A stretch of 64,000 bases of DNA from positions 1,064,001 through 1,128,000 of the forward strand of contig CM052356.1 of NCBI GenBank assembly GCA_028551475.1. Reading direction: 5' to 3'. A program made the translations under genes and the position numbers. Numbering within the stretch: the first letter of the stretch is position 1; each line of letters begins with the position of its first letter. A model generated the notes under the pieces. That model was not told the origin of the DNA, made no database searches, and saw nothing but the letters and a program-made list of their open reading frames with translations. Below, piece by piece: positions 35,691 through 47,187 of the stretch. Source of the stretch: Casuarina equisetifolia. Lineage: Eukaryota; Streptophyta; Magnoliopsida; Fagales; Casuarinaceae.

Positions 35691-38107
35691 TTATTGTGAC
35701 ACATCTTTCTCACTAACTGGATACGAGGTGTAGTTGATGAAATCCTTGTGAGCTTGCACAACTAAGTCATCATCTTCCCATTCTTCTCGATAATAATCGG
35801 GTCGAGCCCCTATGTTCTTTAGAGTTGAGTTAAGCATCTTCTTTCTCCATTCTTCATCTGCAGCACATCCACACTGTGCCGCAAGCCATTCATTGTACTT
35901 GAACTGCAAAAGTGACATCCAGAAATTCTTCATTAATGTTCTTTCATTATGCATGATGGCTTTATTTAGCCAAACAACATCAAAACAAACCATGTTAGGT
36001 TCTTGGCCTGAGCAAATATGTGCTTGCATATCATCCAAGTTGTGAGTGTGTCGCTTAAGAGTGCCAGCGATTTCAAGTGACGAGTAAAAAGCTTCAACCT
36101 CTTCCATCATCTCCTTTTGTGATGAAAGCTTGAGTCGACCAGACAGAATGCCAGCTATCCATTTGCTTTGTAATTCAAACTGGGGAAAAGGCAGAACCTG
36201 GCACCAACAATAAACAAAGATCAAACTTGTTACAAAACTTACATTCAATTTAAAAACTAGCTAAAGGAAAGGAGACATTTGTTATATTTAAATTTTACCA
36301 CAAGACCATCTTTCAACAATGCGAGATTCCTTCACATCGTCAAGACACCCTCTTATGGCAATGGTCTGATGACCATATTTCACGATGTCACTTTTTACTT
36401 ATGGACTTTAAGTTTACCCACGTTCACGTAGATATCAAGAATGACCAAATTTTGAGACGATGTAAAAAAAAAAAACCCATTAAACTATTCTACACGGTCA
36501 ACAAAACCAAAGAAATACCAAAAATCAAGGGCATTCTATAATAAGTAGGGACGAACTTTTTGTGGTATCCCAACGAAGGAAAGCCGGGGGGCCAAGGCCA
36601 GAGGGAAAATGTGCTTGTGCAGTGGCCCCACATGGTTGTCATCCACAGTCACAAGGCCATTGGTATCAAGAAAAGGAAAATTGTACTTGTACCTTTAAAA
36701 AAGAAACAACCTTTGAACTTCATGCTCTCTCACACTTTTCAAGAGAAGTTTGATCTCACTTAAGCCCAAATAATGGAGTGTTAAGCATACCCAGTACAGT
36801 GAAAAATGGCATCAGCAACGATAGAGCTTCCGTCTTCAAAATGCATTATACCATCTTCACTAACACTTTCTATCTGCATCATTTTCAAAACTAAGATTGC
36901 CACTTTAGTTCAACTTTTGCCCAGACTAGATAAGGATTTTTACCATAGGATGACGCCACAAGTTATCATAACCAGGCTGCTTTCCACATCTTCCAGCTAG
37001 AAATCTTCTGGCTGCTACATGGACTTCTTTGGCAACACCGGCTATGTCCCGAGAGATATCAGCCGCACTTGCTGAACCCCCTATCAGAACTGCTTTCTGC
37101 CAACAGAACAGGAAATGGGGTAACCCAATGGGGAAGATCAGCAGCCGAAACAACATTGTAACTTTTTATCCTAATTTCAGAATATTCTTTACAAATCTTC
37201 CAAACGCACTCATACACAGCATGGAATTGACGAAAATACAATAGGTAAATCTGGTGGTACTCAACTCTGTCATGGGCTATCATCTACATTCTATAGGTCC
37301 CTATGAGATTTTTTTCCAAATACTAGATTTGTAGGATTGGATTTTCAAGTGGGTTGCCAAAATTCCTTAACATAGATGTCTTATGGAAAGAACAAAAAAG
37401 ACAGAAAGCTTGCTCATACTTGGTCCCGGAAGGGTTCCGGAACGCGATAGTTGTGGCTGTGAATCTGCTTCCTAGGCCATTTTCTGATGCCTGGAAGAAA
37501 TAGAGAAAAGGAATAAGACCTTGATGGATTTATATTAAAATTAAAAATTCTCAATGACCCAGAAATGAATACCAGGAATTTCTGCGATACGAGGCTCTGA
37601 GTAGTGGCCACTACACACAACAATGGCGTCGAAAACCTCATCCAAATCCGTCTCTCCACCGCCTCTCTTTCTTTATGTCACACTCCATTTCGAGCCTTCC
37701 ACTAATCCCACGCGAACCACCTCCGTCTCCAACCGCACCAGCTCGGCGATCCCAAACTCGCGCTCGAAGCCCACCAGATACATGCGGACCTCCCGGTGAC
37801 CCGGGAAGCGTCTGGGGTCACGGTCGGGGTCGTCCCTGGCGACAAACGGGTAATCCCGGAAGCCCATGGCTTCGCGGGGGAGGTTAGTGCGGAGGGAGCT
37901 GTAGAGACTCGAGTGGACTATCGTCCGCGTTGGGTCGAGCCCGAGAGGATCGGGCTCCACACTTGGGGTGTACACCCAGGTGCCACCCACCTGGTCGCCT
38001 CGTTCAAACACCACCACGCTGTGGCCCTCGCGCCGCAGCTCTCGTGCAGTCACGAGGCCGGCGGCACCGGCACCGATCACTGCAACGTGGCGGGACGCGA
38101 GTGGCAT
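35691..38107 (-). pseudogene. FMO-4: FMO GS-OX-like gene with nonsense codon in exon 1
   Basis: Exons: 38107-37573, 37490-37420, 37096-36944, 36873-36791, 36692-36557, 36197-36024, 35903-35691, which would give 454 aa. The FAD motif GAGAAG is intact. A TAA at 37673-37675 (TCA in the paralogs) ends translation after 144 codons, before the FMO and NADPH motifs. The FMO motif is altered to WPRKQIHSHNY. The exon 6 donor is GC instead of GT. Intron 6 (120 bp) is a multiple of three and open, so retention would not break the frame. Exon 5 carries changes at conserved residues (APRLSF for APWLSF). ATG 38107 (MPLASRH) is the likely start; an in-frame ATG lies at 38269. The nonsense codon is shared with FMO-5. 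Probably non-functional. Confidence 0.8.
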
Positions 38108-38799
38108 GGGCAGTCCTTGTCTTGCTATAATGACGGAGGGCTGCCGTTCGTTGGTTTCTTGAGAGAGATGCAATCTTGAAAGTCGCAGGGAAAAGCCAAC
38201 AACCGACCGAACAATAAAAGATACAAAAGATACAAAAGTTACGTAGATATGTAGTTTCTTCTCTTTCATCCGGGTTTCTTCAGTTTGCAGTACTTAGGAT
38301 AAAAGGGTATGTTGAAATGTCGAATATGTTATTTGTTGTTAGTATATTTATATTTTGCTTCTTATATATGAATATATTCTCCTGTGTTATAATTTGATTA
38401 GAGAAAAAAAGTAAACCTTATAGAGGTTGAGAAAAAAGTGAACATTAACATCTTGTTGCGTTTGAATAGATACAAAACATCTTCATTTACGCATACAAAG
38501 AGTCATGGTAGCATTGCAAGAGCAATTGGATACTTATGTAACACTTTTCTAATGTCCAAAGAAGAGAATGTAAAAAACTTGATTTGCGTTTTATATTGAC
38601 AATATAATAACATATTGTATTACTTAACCCCCTTTTTTTTCTTCTTATGATTCAATTTTAAAAGACAGTAGTTTTGTGGGAGTTCTTTTACAGTCCTCAG
38701 TGATCACGATCTGTTTAATTCTTCTTAATTTACCATGTTATTAACAGTAGGGTGGTTCTTGTGAGTGTTAGAAGGAGAAAGACGAGTCCTGAAGCTTTA
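38108..38799. repeat. FMO-4 upstream / FMO-5 downstream flank
   Basis: 38280-38520 resembles 48955-49230 and 53995-54300 (TGTTGAAAT... ATATGTT.CTTGTTGT, then AAAGTAAACCTTATA and CATTAACATCTT). 38690-38790 is the FMO 3' flank (GTGATCACGATCTGTTTAATTCTTCTTAATTTACC). The promoter of FMO-4 presumably lies at its left end. No gene. Confidence 0.45.
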
Positions 38800-41043
38800 C
38801 TACTGAGAAACATGCTTGTCACCGACTGGATTTGGGGTGTAGTTGATGAAATCCTCATGAGCTTGTGCAACCAAGTCATCATCTTCCCATTGATCACGAT
38901 AATAATCAAATCGAGCCTGGCCATTCTTTAGAGTTGAGTTAAGCATTTCCTTTCTCCATTCTTCATTTGCAGCACACCCACACTGTGCCGCAAGCCATTC
39001 ATTGTACTCGAACTGCAAAAGTGACATCAAGTATTCTTCCTTAATTTCATTCATAATGGATGCCAGATGCATTCAGTCACCATATTGAATGTGAACCCAA
39101 CATGGTGGTAAGTAGTTTTGTTGATATATATTAGCATGTTTTGGGTTGGGATATGCTGAAAGTCTATTTGTGTTTTAGAGTTTCAATATTTGCATTTCGT
39201 TCTCTTTATATGTAAAAAGGTTTTGCTCTTTTAAAAGTAATTTTAGATGAGAAAATAAACATTCTAATATAATATCATAGACCAAATTTGGATTAGAGAT
39301 TTTGACATTGAGTTCTCATTGGATGTGATTTAGGAACATGTTGAAATTCATATATATGTCCTACATTGCTAATATGTTAGCCTATTATGCTCTTGAGATA
39401 TGAACAAATTCTCCTCCCTTAGAAGCTAATTTGAAAAAAGGAAATAGACCCAACCAAATTAGTCCAACGAAATAGATACCTGAAAATTATTGCAATGAGT
39501 GTTTCGCTTGGGAACGTCGGAAACTCCAAGCGATGAGTAGAAAGCTTCAACCTCTTCCACCATCTCTTGTTGTGATGGAAGCTTGAGTCGACCAGACAAA
39601 GCACCAGCTATCCACTTACTTTGTAACTCAAACTGAAGGAAGGCAAGAGCCTGGCACCAACGGTTAACAAAGATCAAACCAAAGATACAACCAAAAAACG
39701 AGTGCATTCTATAACAAGTGGGGATGAACCTTGGATAGGATCCCAACGAAGGAAAGCCAGGGGGCCGAGGCTGGAGGGAAAATGTGCTTGTACAGTGGCC
39801 CCACACGGTTGTCATCCACAGTCACAAGGCCATTGATGTCAAGAAAAGGAGAATGAAGTTTCACGCATACCCAGTACAGTGAATAATGACGTCTGCAATG
39901 ATAGAGCTACCATCTTCGAAATGCACGGTACCATCTTCCCCAACTTCGTCTATCTGCATCATTTTTAAACTAAGATTGACACTTCAGTTAAGCTGTCCTC
40001 AGAATGGTTAAGGATTTTTACCATAGGATGAAGCCACATATTATCATATCCAGGCTGCTTTCCACATCTTCCAATCATAAATTTTCTGGCTGCTACATGG
40101 ACTTCTTTGGCAACACCAGCTATGTCCCGAGAAATTTCCGTAGCACTTACTGAACCCCCTATCAAAACTACTATCTTTAAAAGAACAGCAATGGGGATAA
40201 CCCAATGGGGAAGACCAGCAACTGAAATAATATTCTAACCTTTTATCCTAATTTCAGAACATTCTTGACATATCTTCACGGAGTTTATGAAAATATGATA
40301 AGTAAATCTAGCTACACTCAACTCTGTCATGAGATATCAACCACATTCTACAGCCCCCCTTCAGATTTCTCGAAATATCAGTTTTATAGAACTTGCGTTT
40401 TCAAGTGGGTTGCCAAAATTCCTTAACATAGATGTCTTATGGAAAGAACAAAAAAGACAGAAAGCTTGCTCATACTTGGTCCCGGAAGGGTTCCGGAACG
40501 CGATAGTTGTGGCTGTGAATCTGCTTCCTAGGCCATTTTCTGATGCCCGGAAGAAATAGAGAAAAGGAATAAGACCTTGATGGATTTATATTAAAATTAA
40601 AAATTCTCAATGACCCAAAAATGAATACCAGGAATTTCTGCAATACGAGGCTCTGAGTAGTGGCCACTACACACAACAATGGCGTCGAAAACCTCATCCA
40701 AATCCGTCTCTCCACCGCCTCTCTTTCTTTATGTCACACTCCATTTCGAGCCTTCCACTAATCCCACGCGAACCACCTCCGTCTCCAACCGCACCAGCTC
40801 GGCGATCCCAAACTCGCGTGCAAAGTCAGCCAGATACATGTAGACCTCCCGGTGACCCAGAAAGCGTCTGGGATCGCGGTCGGGTTCGTCCCTGGCGACA
40901 AACGGATAATCCCGGAAACCCATCAGTTCGCGGGGGAGGTTAGTGCGGAGGGAGTTGTAAAGGCTCGATTGGACTTTCGTCCGCGTTGGGTCGAGCCCGA
41001 GAGGATCGGAATCCACACTTGGGGTGTACACCCAGGTGCCGCC

Positions 41044-41282
41044 TATTAGACAGTTCAGCACGTCAGACCCGTTACTGTAACCTTCAGCTACAGTGACTAG
41101 CCTAGAGTTACAGAACCTAGCGTAGAGTTACAGGTTGTATTTCTTATTTTTTTATTTTTTTATTCTTTTTACATATACGTTCCTTCTTTTGTATAATGAA
41201 AGGGGTTTTTCAATATTATTACAAACAGTGAGGGTTTTACTGTTCATCGTCTTCCTCGTTTCTCTCTTCATCATTTCTATCT
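41044..41282 (+). repeat. Copia-3 5' LTR
   Basis: 239 bp. It begins TATTAGACAGTTCAGC where the 3' LTR begins TGTTAGCTAGTTCAGC. The primer binding site follows at once. Confidence 0.92.
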
Positions 41283-44200
41283 TGGTATCAAGCTCTAGGC
41301 CGGCGAAAGCCTCTGTTCCTGCCCTTCTTTTTCATCTTCCCTGCCTTCTTGGGCCCTTCTTTTTACCCGTTATCCCCTCCTTCCTTGTTTTTCTCTCGGC
41401 CTTTCATCACTTCAAGCCCACCCCATGTCTGCTTCTTCTTCCACCAGATCCGATTCCTCCTCAAATCGGATACCTGACCCGCCTGCTCCTTTAGCCGCTC
41501 CTTCGGCCCCTCCGACCCTTCTCTCCTCTCCTTCTCTCCCCGAACATCTCAATGGCTCCAACTACATTATTTGGAGAACCATGTTGGAACCCTTCCTCGA
41601 CGTTGCCCAGCTTCTACCCATAGTTGACGGCACCGAACCCGAACCCCTGACCCATCTCCTCTCCCCCCCCACCCGACCCAGCCCTACTCCACTTCAGCTG
41701 TCGGCCCGACCCGAGTACCTAACCCGGCCCATGCCCACTGGCGCATCCGCGATCAGACGGCGATGGGGTGGATTCTCACCACCTCCACTACCCCCATCGT
41801 AGCACAACTCACCACCTTTCGGACGTCGGCTGCCATCTGGACTCACCTCGCCACCACGTTTGCCTAACAATCCACCGCATGCGCCGCCGCCTTGCGTTTG
41901 GATCTCCAAAATCTTTGTCGCAACGACCGCTCTGTGGCGGATTTCCTTCAGGAAGTCACTCAAATCTCTGACCAATTGGCCCTCATCGGTGAGCCCTTAC
42001 ATGATAGTGAGTACCATACTCGCATTTTTCGCGGTTTGGGGCCCGAATATCGTGCCCTAGTCGTCGCCATCTCCGTTAGCTCCCGGGTGGTGCCGCTCTC
42101 TCGCGAGGACCTCAACGGTCTTCTCCTCTCCCATGAAGCTTCGGTCGACATCAACAACTGGGATCTACCGGCTGCTCGGCCCCCTGCAGCGTTCGCGGCT
42201 CATCACGGGGTCCCTACTGTCTTCACAAATCGGACCCCTTCAGCAGTGAGTGGCCCTCCACGCGCCCCCTCTCCTAGTTCTCTACCCCCTCTTCTCCTGA
42301 ACCCCCCTCCTTTCCCTACCTCCAACGGTGGCGGCAGCGCCCGCCATTCTGCCAGATTTGCCACTGTAAGGGCCACTATGCCCTTACGTGCCGTGAGTGC
42401 TACAACGCTCACTTCACACCCCCTCCCCTCACCCGGCCTCATCTCCCTCCCCCCCATCAGCCCACTTTGCCACTATCCACCCCACGGCCTTCTCTTCATA
42501 CACCGCCCAGCCCACTGTCCCGACCCAACTTCCCGTGGCCCAACCCTCCCTGGCCCCTTCCACTTATTCAGCCCCCCCCTCGGCCCATCTTTCTTCCCAT
42601 TCTACTCCGGCCTCTTTCCTTTCAGGCCCGTATCCCTTTTCCCCCGCCCAGGCCCACTTCGCATCACAGGCCCCCTTTCCCCCAGCCTAGCCTCATCTCC
42701 CTACGGCCCAGGATTTATTTCCTCCTACCCAGGCCCATCTTGCCTCCCTAGCTCCCCTTACCCCCACTCAGGCCCACTGCCCCTCGGCCCAAGTCTCCTT
42801 ACCCTCTGATCTGGCCCACTACCACTCGGCCCAAGCCCTTTTCTTCGCAGCCCAGGCCCCCTGCCACTCTGCTCCAGCCCCCTTACCCGCAGCTCAGGCC
42901 ACCCCTCTTTGGCCCACCTTCCTCCTCCCTTGGCCCCTGTCCACTTACCTTTGGCCCAGGCTCACCTAGCCTCCCAAACCCTTTATATCTTTCCTTCCCC
43001 TCATTCTCCTCCTTCGGCCCATGATATTTCCTCTTGGATTCTAGATTCTAGTGCCACCCACCATGTTACCGATAGCCCTGCCGGTCTCTCCTTTGCCATT
43101 CCTTACACCGGTCCTCAGCAGTTGACTGTCGGTGATGGGGTTTCTCTCCCTATCACTCATATTGGTACCTTCTTCTCATCGGTTCCTCCTTATCTTCGTC
43201 TCACTAACATTTTAGTTGTTCCTGGCATTGCTCGTAATTTATTATCTGTCTCTCGCTTTGCTCTTGACAATCATTGTGTCTTTATTTTTTATCATCCTCA
43301 TTTTTTTGCTCTCTCTCTCTCTACTGGTCAGATTCTACTCCGCAGGCAGCTTGATCGCGGCCTCTACCGCCTCTCACCTCCTGCCATCATCTCAGCTCCT
43401 TCTGCACTTTCCGCCACCACCTCCACCTCTCTCACTCTGTGGCATCTTCGTCTGGGCCATTCCTCTTTCGACTCCGTAGTCCACCTTTTGTCTTCCACTC
43501 ACACCCCGTTTATTCGCACTTCTCCCTCTTTATGTACTGCGTGTGTTCTTAGTAAGAGTCACCGCCATCCCTATCCCCCCACCCAATCTCGGGCTTCCCA
43601 ACCCCTTGAACTGGTTCATTTTGATGTATGGGGTCCTGCACCTGTAACTTCCTTTAATGGTTATAAATACTATGTTTGTTTTATTGATGATCACTCTCGC
43701 TTCATTTGGTTCTATCCCTTCACCACTCGTTCTCAGTTCTTTACAATCTTTCGTTCCTTGCACTCCTTCGTCACCACTCAGTTCTCCCACCCTCTCCGTG
43801 CCATTCAATGCGATGGTGCGCCCGAGTTTCTTTCCTCTAATCTTCGCGCCTACCTTTCCACTCACGGTATTCACCAGCATGTCTCCTGCCCCTACTCTTC
43901 ATTTCAAAACGGGACTGCGGAATGGAAACATCGCCATATTGTTGAGACTAGTCTGGCTCTCCTCACCCATGCTTTCGTCCCTCCTTCTTTTTGGGAATTG
44001 CTTTTGAAACCGTTGTTGTCTTGATTAATCGTCTTCCCACCGCTGTTCTCGATCACCTATCTCCCTGGCAAGTTCTTTTTCATGTTCCCCTGGATCTCTC
44101 TCACCTTCGAGTCTTTGGTTGTGCCACCTTCCCTTATCTCCGACCCTATGTTCCTCATAAGCTCGTTCCTCGCTCTCGTCCTTGTGTTTTCATGGGCTAT

Positions 44201-46126
44201 CCTCCTGTTATCGCGGCTATCGATGCTACTGTCCTTCCACTCGCCGTTTCTATGTCACTGTTGATGCCCTCTTTGATGAAACTTCCTTTCCCTTCTCCAC
44301 TTCTCAGGTCTCCTCCCCTCCTCCACCCCCCACTTCTCTCCCTATCTCCCTTCCCTTCCCCCCTTCTCCCCTCCTCTCTCCTCCTACACCTACCACCCCG
44401 ATTCCTTCCGCTCCCCTTATACCTTCCACCTCTTCTTCCCCTCCCCCTTCTCCACCCCCTCGCCCCTCCCCTCGCCCTCCTTGTCATCCCATGATTACCC
44501 GTCTTAAAGATGGTACCGTTCCTCGCCGCATCCTCACCCATAACCATATCTTTGCCCTCACCGCCACTGCTCACCCTTACCCTGAACCTACCACCTTCTC
44601 TCAGGCTGTTTGGGACCCTCAGTGGCAAGCTGCTATGACCGCTGAGTATACGGCACTTCTCCAGACCGGTACATGGGATTTGGTTCCGCTTCCACCTAGT
44701 GCTCGCCCCATCGACTGCAAGTGGGTTTATAAGGTTAAGCTTCGCTCAGATGGCTCACTCGAGCGCTATAAAGCTCGTCTTGTGGTGAAGGGTTTTCATC
44801 AGCAGCCTGGCATCAATTATACGGAGACATTCAGTCCGGTCGCCAAACCGGTCACCATTCGCACCCTCATTGCTCTTGCCTACTCTCGCGGGTGGCCCCT
44901 CCGTCAACTTGATGTCTCAAATGCCTTTCTACATGGCTCTCTCTCTGAGGAAGTGTATATGCTCCAGCCTCCTGGTTTTCTTGATGCCTCTCGTCCTCAT
45001 CATGTTTGCCGACTTCGCCACTCCCTTTATGGTCTCAAGCAGGCGCCTCGCGCCTGGTACTAGCGGCTGAGTACTTTTCTCCTCTCACTAGGCTTCTCTA
45101 TCTCTGCTGCTAACACCTCATTGTTCTTGATGCACACCTCTCAATACAGTCTGTTTCTGCTGGTTTATGTTGATGACATCTTACTAAGAGGGTCCTCTCA
45201 GGCCCCTCTCTCTTCTTTTCTTACAGCTCTCTAGCGGGAATTTGTCATCAAGGACCTCGGCCCTCTTCACTATTTTCTTGGCATTGAGGCTCTCCACACT
45301 CCTCAGGGCTTACTTCTTCACCAGGCCAAGTTCACCCATGATATTTTATCTCATGCTCAGATGTCTGATGCCCGTGTTGTTCTGACTCCTTGCACTTCTA
45401 CTGCCCCTCCATCCCAGTGGGATGGTGACCCTTTTCCCAATCCTCTTTAGTACCGCAGTATTGTTGGAGCCCTCTAGTACCTCACTCTCACACGGCCGGA
45501 TATCGCTTACTTCGTTAATTCGGCCTACCAATTTCTCCATGCTCCCACTACTGCTCATTGGCACTTGGTTAAGCGCATTCTGCGCTACCTCACTGACACA
45601 CCTCACTATGGTATTACTTTCACTCATAACTCCTCCACTGCTCTCCATGCATTCTCTGATGCTAGTTGGGCGGGTGATCGTGATGATCGTCATTTGGTTG
45701 GCGGCTTTGGTGTGTTTCTTGGTCCCAACCTCATCACCTAATGCTCTCGTAAACAACGCACTATTGCCCGTTCTAGCACCGAGGCTGAGTATAAGTGCCT
45801 CGCTGATACTGCTGCTGAGGTTATTTGGGTTGAGTATCTTCTTCGCAATCTGCGTGCTTTTCCTCCTTCTCCTCCTACTCTCTGGTGTGACAACCTTTCG
45901 GCTCTTTACCTGGCGGCAAACCCGGTATTTCATGCTCGGACTAAACATATCAAGATCGACTACCACTTCATCAGGGAACGCTACCTCTGTGGCCAGCTTC
46001 TTGTCCGCTTCATCTCCTCGATTGATTAGCCTGCGGATATCTTCACCAAAGGCTTATCCACCTCTCGCTTTCGGTTGTTGCGGTCCAAGCTGACGGTCCT
46101 CTCGGATCCATCAGCTTGCGGGGGGA

Positions 46127-46357
46127 TGTTAGCTAGTTCAGCACGTCAGACCCGTCACTGTAACCTTCAGCTACAGTGACTAGCCTAGAGTTACAGAACC
46201 TAGCGTAGAGTTACAGATTGTATTTCTTATTCTTTTATTCTTTCTACATATACGTTCCTTCTTTTGTATAATGAAAGGGGTTTTTCAATATTATTACAAA
46301 CAGTAAGGGTTTTACTGTTCATCGTCTTCCTCGTTTCTCTCTTCATCATTTCTATCT
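46127..46357 (+). repeat. Copia-3 3' LTR
   Basis: 231 bp, TGTTAGCTAGTTCAGC to TCATTTCTATCT, followed by target duplication CCGCC and then the rest of FMO-5 exon 1. Confidence 0.92.
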
Positions 46358-46794
46358 CCGCCCACCTAGTCGCCTCGTTCAAAGACCACCACGCTGTGTC
46401 CCTCGCGCAAAAGCTCTCGGGCTATCACGAGCCCTGCGGCTCCGGCACCGATCATAGCCGCGTGGCAGGACGCGAGTGGCATTGAAAGGCGTTGTCTTGC
46501 TATTATAACGGACGGCTTTGCTAGTCGTTGGTTGCCTGAGAGAGATGCGTTCTTGAAAGCTGCAGAGGAGAACCGAGAAAACCCAGTGAGAAATGAAAGA
46601 CACAAAACAAAGAAGAAGACATGAAATGATGACGTAAACCATGTGCAGCAGACCCTATAATATATTGCTTTTCAGAAGTCCTCCTCTCGTTAAAAAGAGG
46701 TAAAATGGTCCAACCAAGCTCACATGGCTTGCTCCATGTTGCAAAGAACACAAAGGAGGAAACAACAGTTAGAGGATGACTAAGATGCGTCAAC

Positions 46795-47110
46795 GAAATC
46801 AGGAGGTTACTCCATGAACATTGAAACCTCTAAGAAGTCATGCAGTAACACACTAGTAATGTCAAATTGTAAAATGGAATATCGTTTTAACATGACACAA
46901 AACATAGGGATGAAGGTATCAAGAAAAATAACTTCAATGGTTTGGTACAAATTTTTGGTGACTAGTCACGCGGTCAAGGAGCCATTGATAGCAAGTTTAG
47001 ATTTAAAAACCTGCTTGTAGCGGACAATGTCATCAAGAGTCCGTGTCTTTGTGCATCGAAGTGCCTCCATTCTAGAAACCATCGTAGCACACTAACCCAG
47101 ATCTTGAAGA
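46795..47110 (-). mobile_element. Decayed Copia pol (reverse transcriptase) fragment
   Basis: Minus-strand translation gives, in scattered pieces, counterparts of the Copia RT start (KxVFKxKLxxxGS), of ETFSPV and of LLQFDVxxAFLHxDLxEExYMxxPP (here LQFDITSVLLHDFLEVSMFME). No LTRs or other domains are seen nearby. An old, many-times-broken fossil between FMO-5 and the duplicated segment. Confidence 0.5.
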
Positions 47111-47187
47111 GCAAGACGAATGGTTGTGGGAACAGGGGGCACGACAATACTAGCTATGAGAGGGCATATTTAGGATTGGAATTATAA

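Larger units (their letters stand above)
41044..46357 (+). mobile_element. Copia-3: Ty1/Copia LTR retrotransposon, broken
   Basis: 5.3 kb fossil on the + strand, opposite to the host FMO gene. LTRs 41044-41282 (239 bp) and 46127-46357 (231 bp); primer binding site TGGTATCAAGCTC at 41283; polypurine tract GCGGGGGGA just before 46127; 5 bp target duplication CCGCC (41039-41043 and 46358-46362). Parts: gag about 41425-42400 with a knuckle-like CQICHCKGHYALTC near 42350, a Pro-rich linker about 42420-42960, protease near 43040, integrase about 43430-44020, reverse transcriptase about 44600-45230, RNase H about 45640-46060. It has about ten or fewer breaks. LTRs differ at around eight bases plus a short indel (about 3% by eye), so it is older than Copia-2 and younger than Copia-1. 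Confidence 0.95.
38800..46482 (-). pseudogene. FMO-5: FMO GS-OX-like pseudogene, exon 1 split by Copia-3
   Basis: Exon 1 is in two pieces, 46482-46358 and 41043-40629; without the element and one copy of the 5 bp target duplication it is 535 bp, as in FMO-3 and FMO-4. Other exons: 40546-40476, 40174-40022, 39953-39871, about 39853-39730, 39650-39480, 39012-38800. Lesions: retrotransposon in exon 1; TAG at 46366-46368 (CAG in paralogs) in the FERGDQVGG region; the same TAA as FMO-4 (about 40729-40731); exon 2 acceptor CAG changed to CGG at 40547-40549; a deletion of roughly 100 bp removing intron 4 and the start of exon 5. Intron 6 is long (467 bp), as in FMO-6 and FMO-7. Exons 6 and 7 remain open. 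Not functional. Confidence 0.92.

Noticed and set aside
38108-38269. N-terminal extension of FMO-4 from the ATG at 38269 as a signal anchor
   Set aside because: It is in frame, but not conserved in FMO-2 or FMO-3, and the gene is already interrupted in exon 1; more simply 5' UTR.
42203-42751. Proline-rich open frames in several frames and on both strands
   Set aside because: Produced by the low-complexity GGCCCA/CCCCTC-rich linker of Copia-3, not separate genes.
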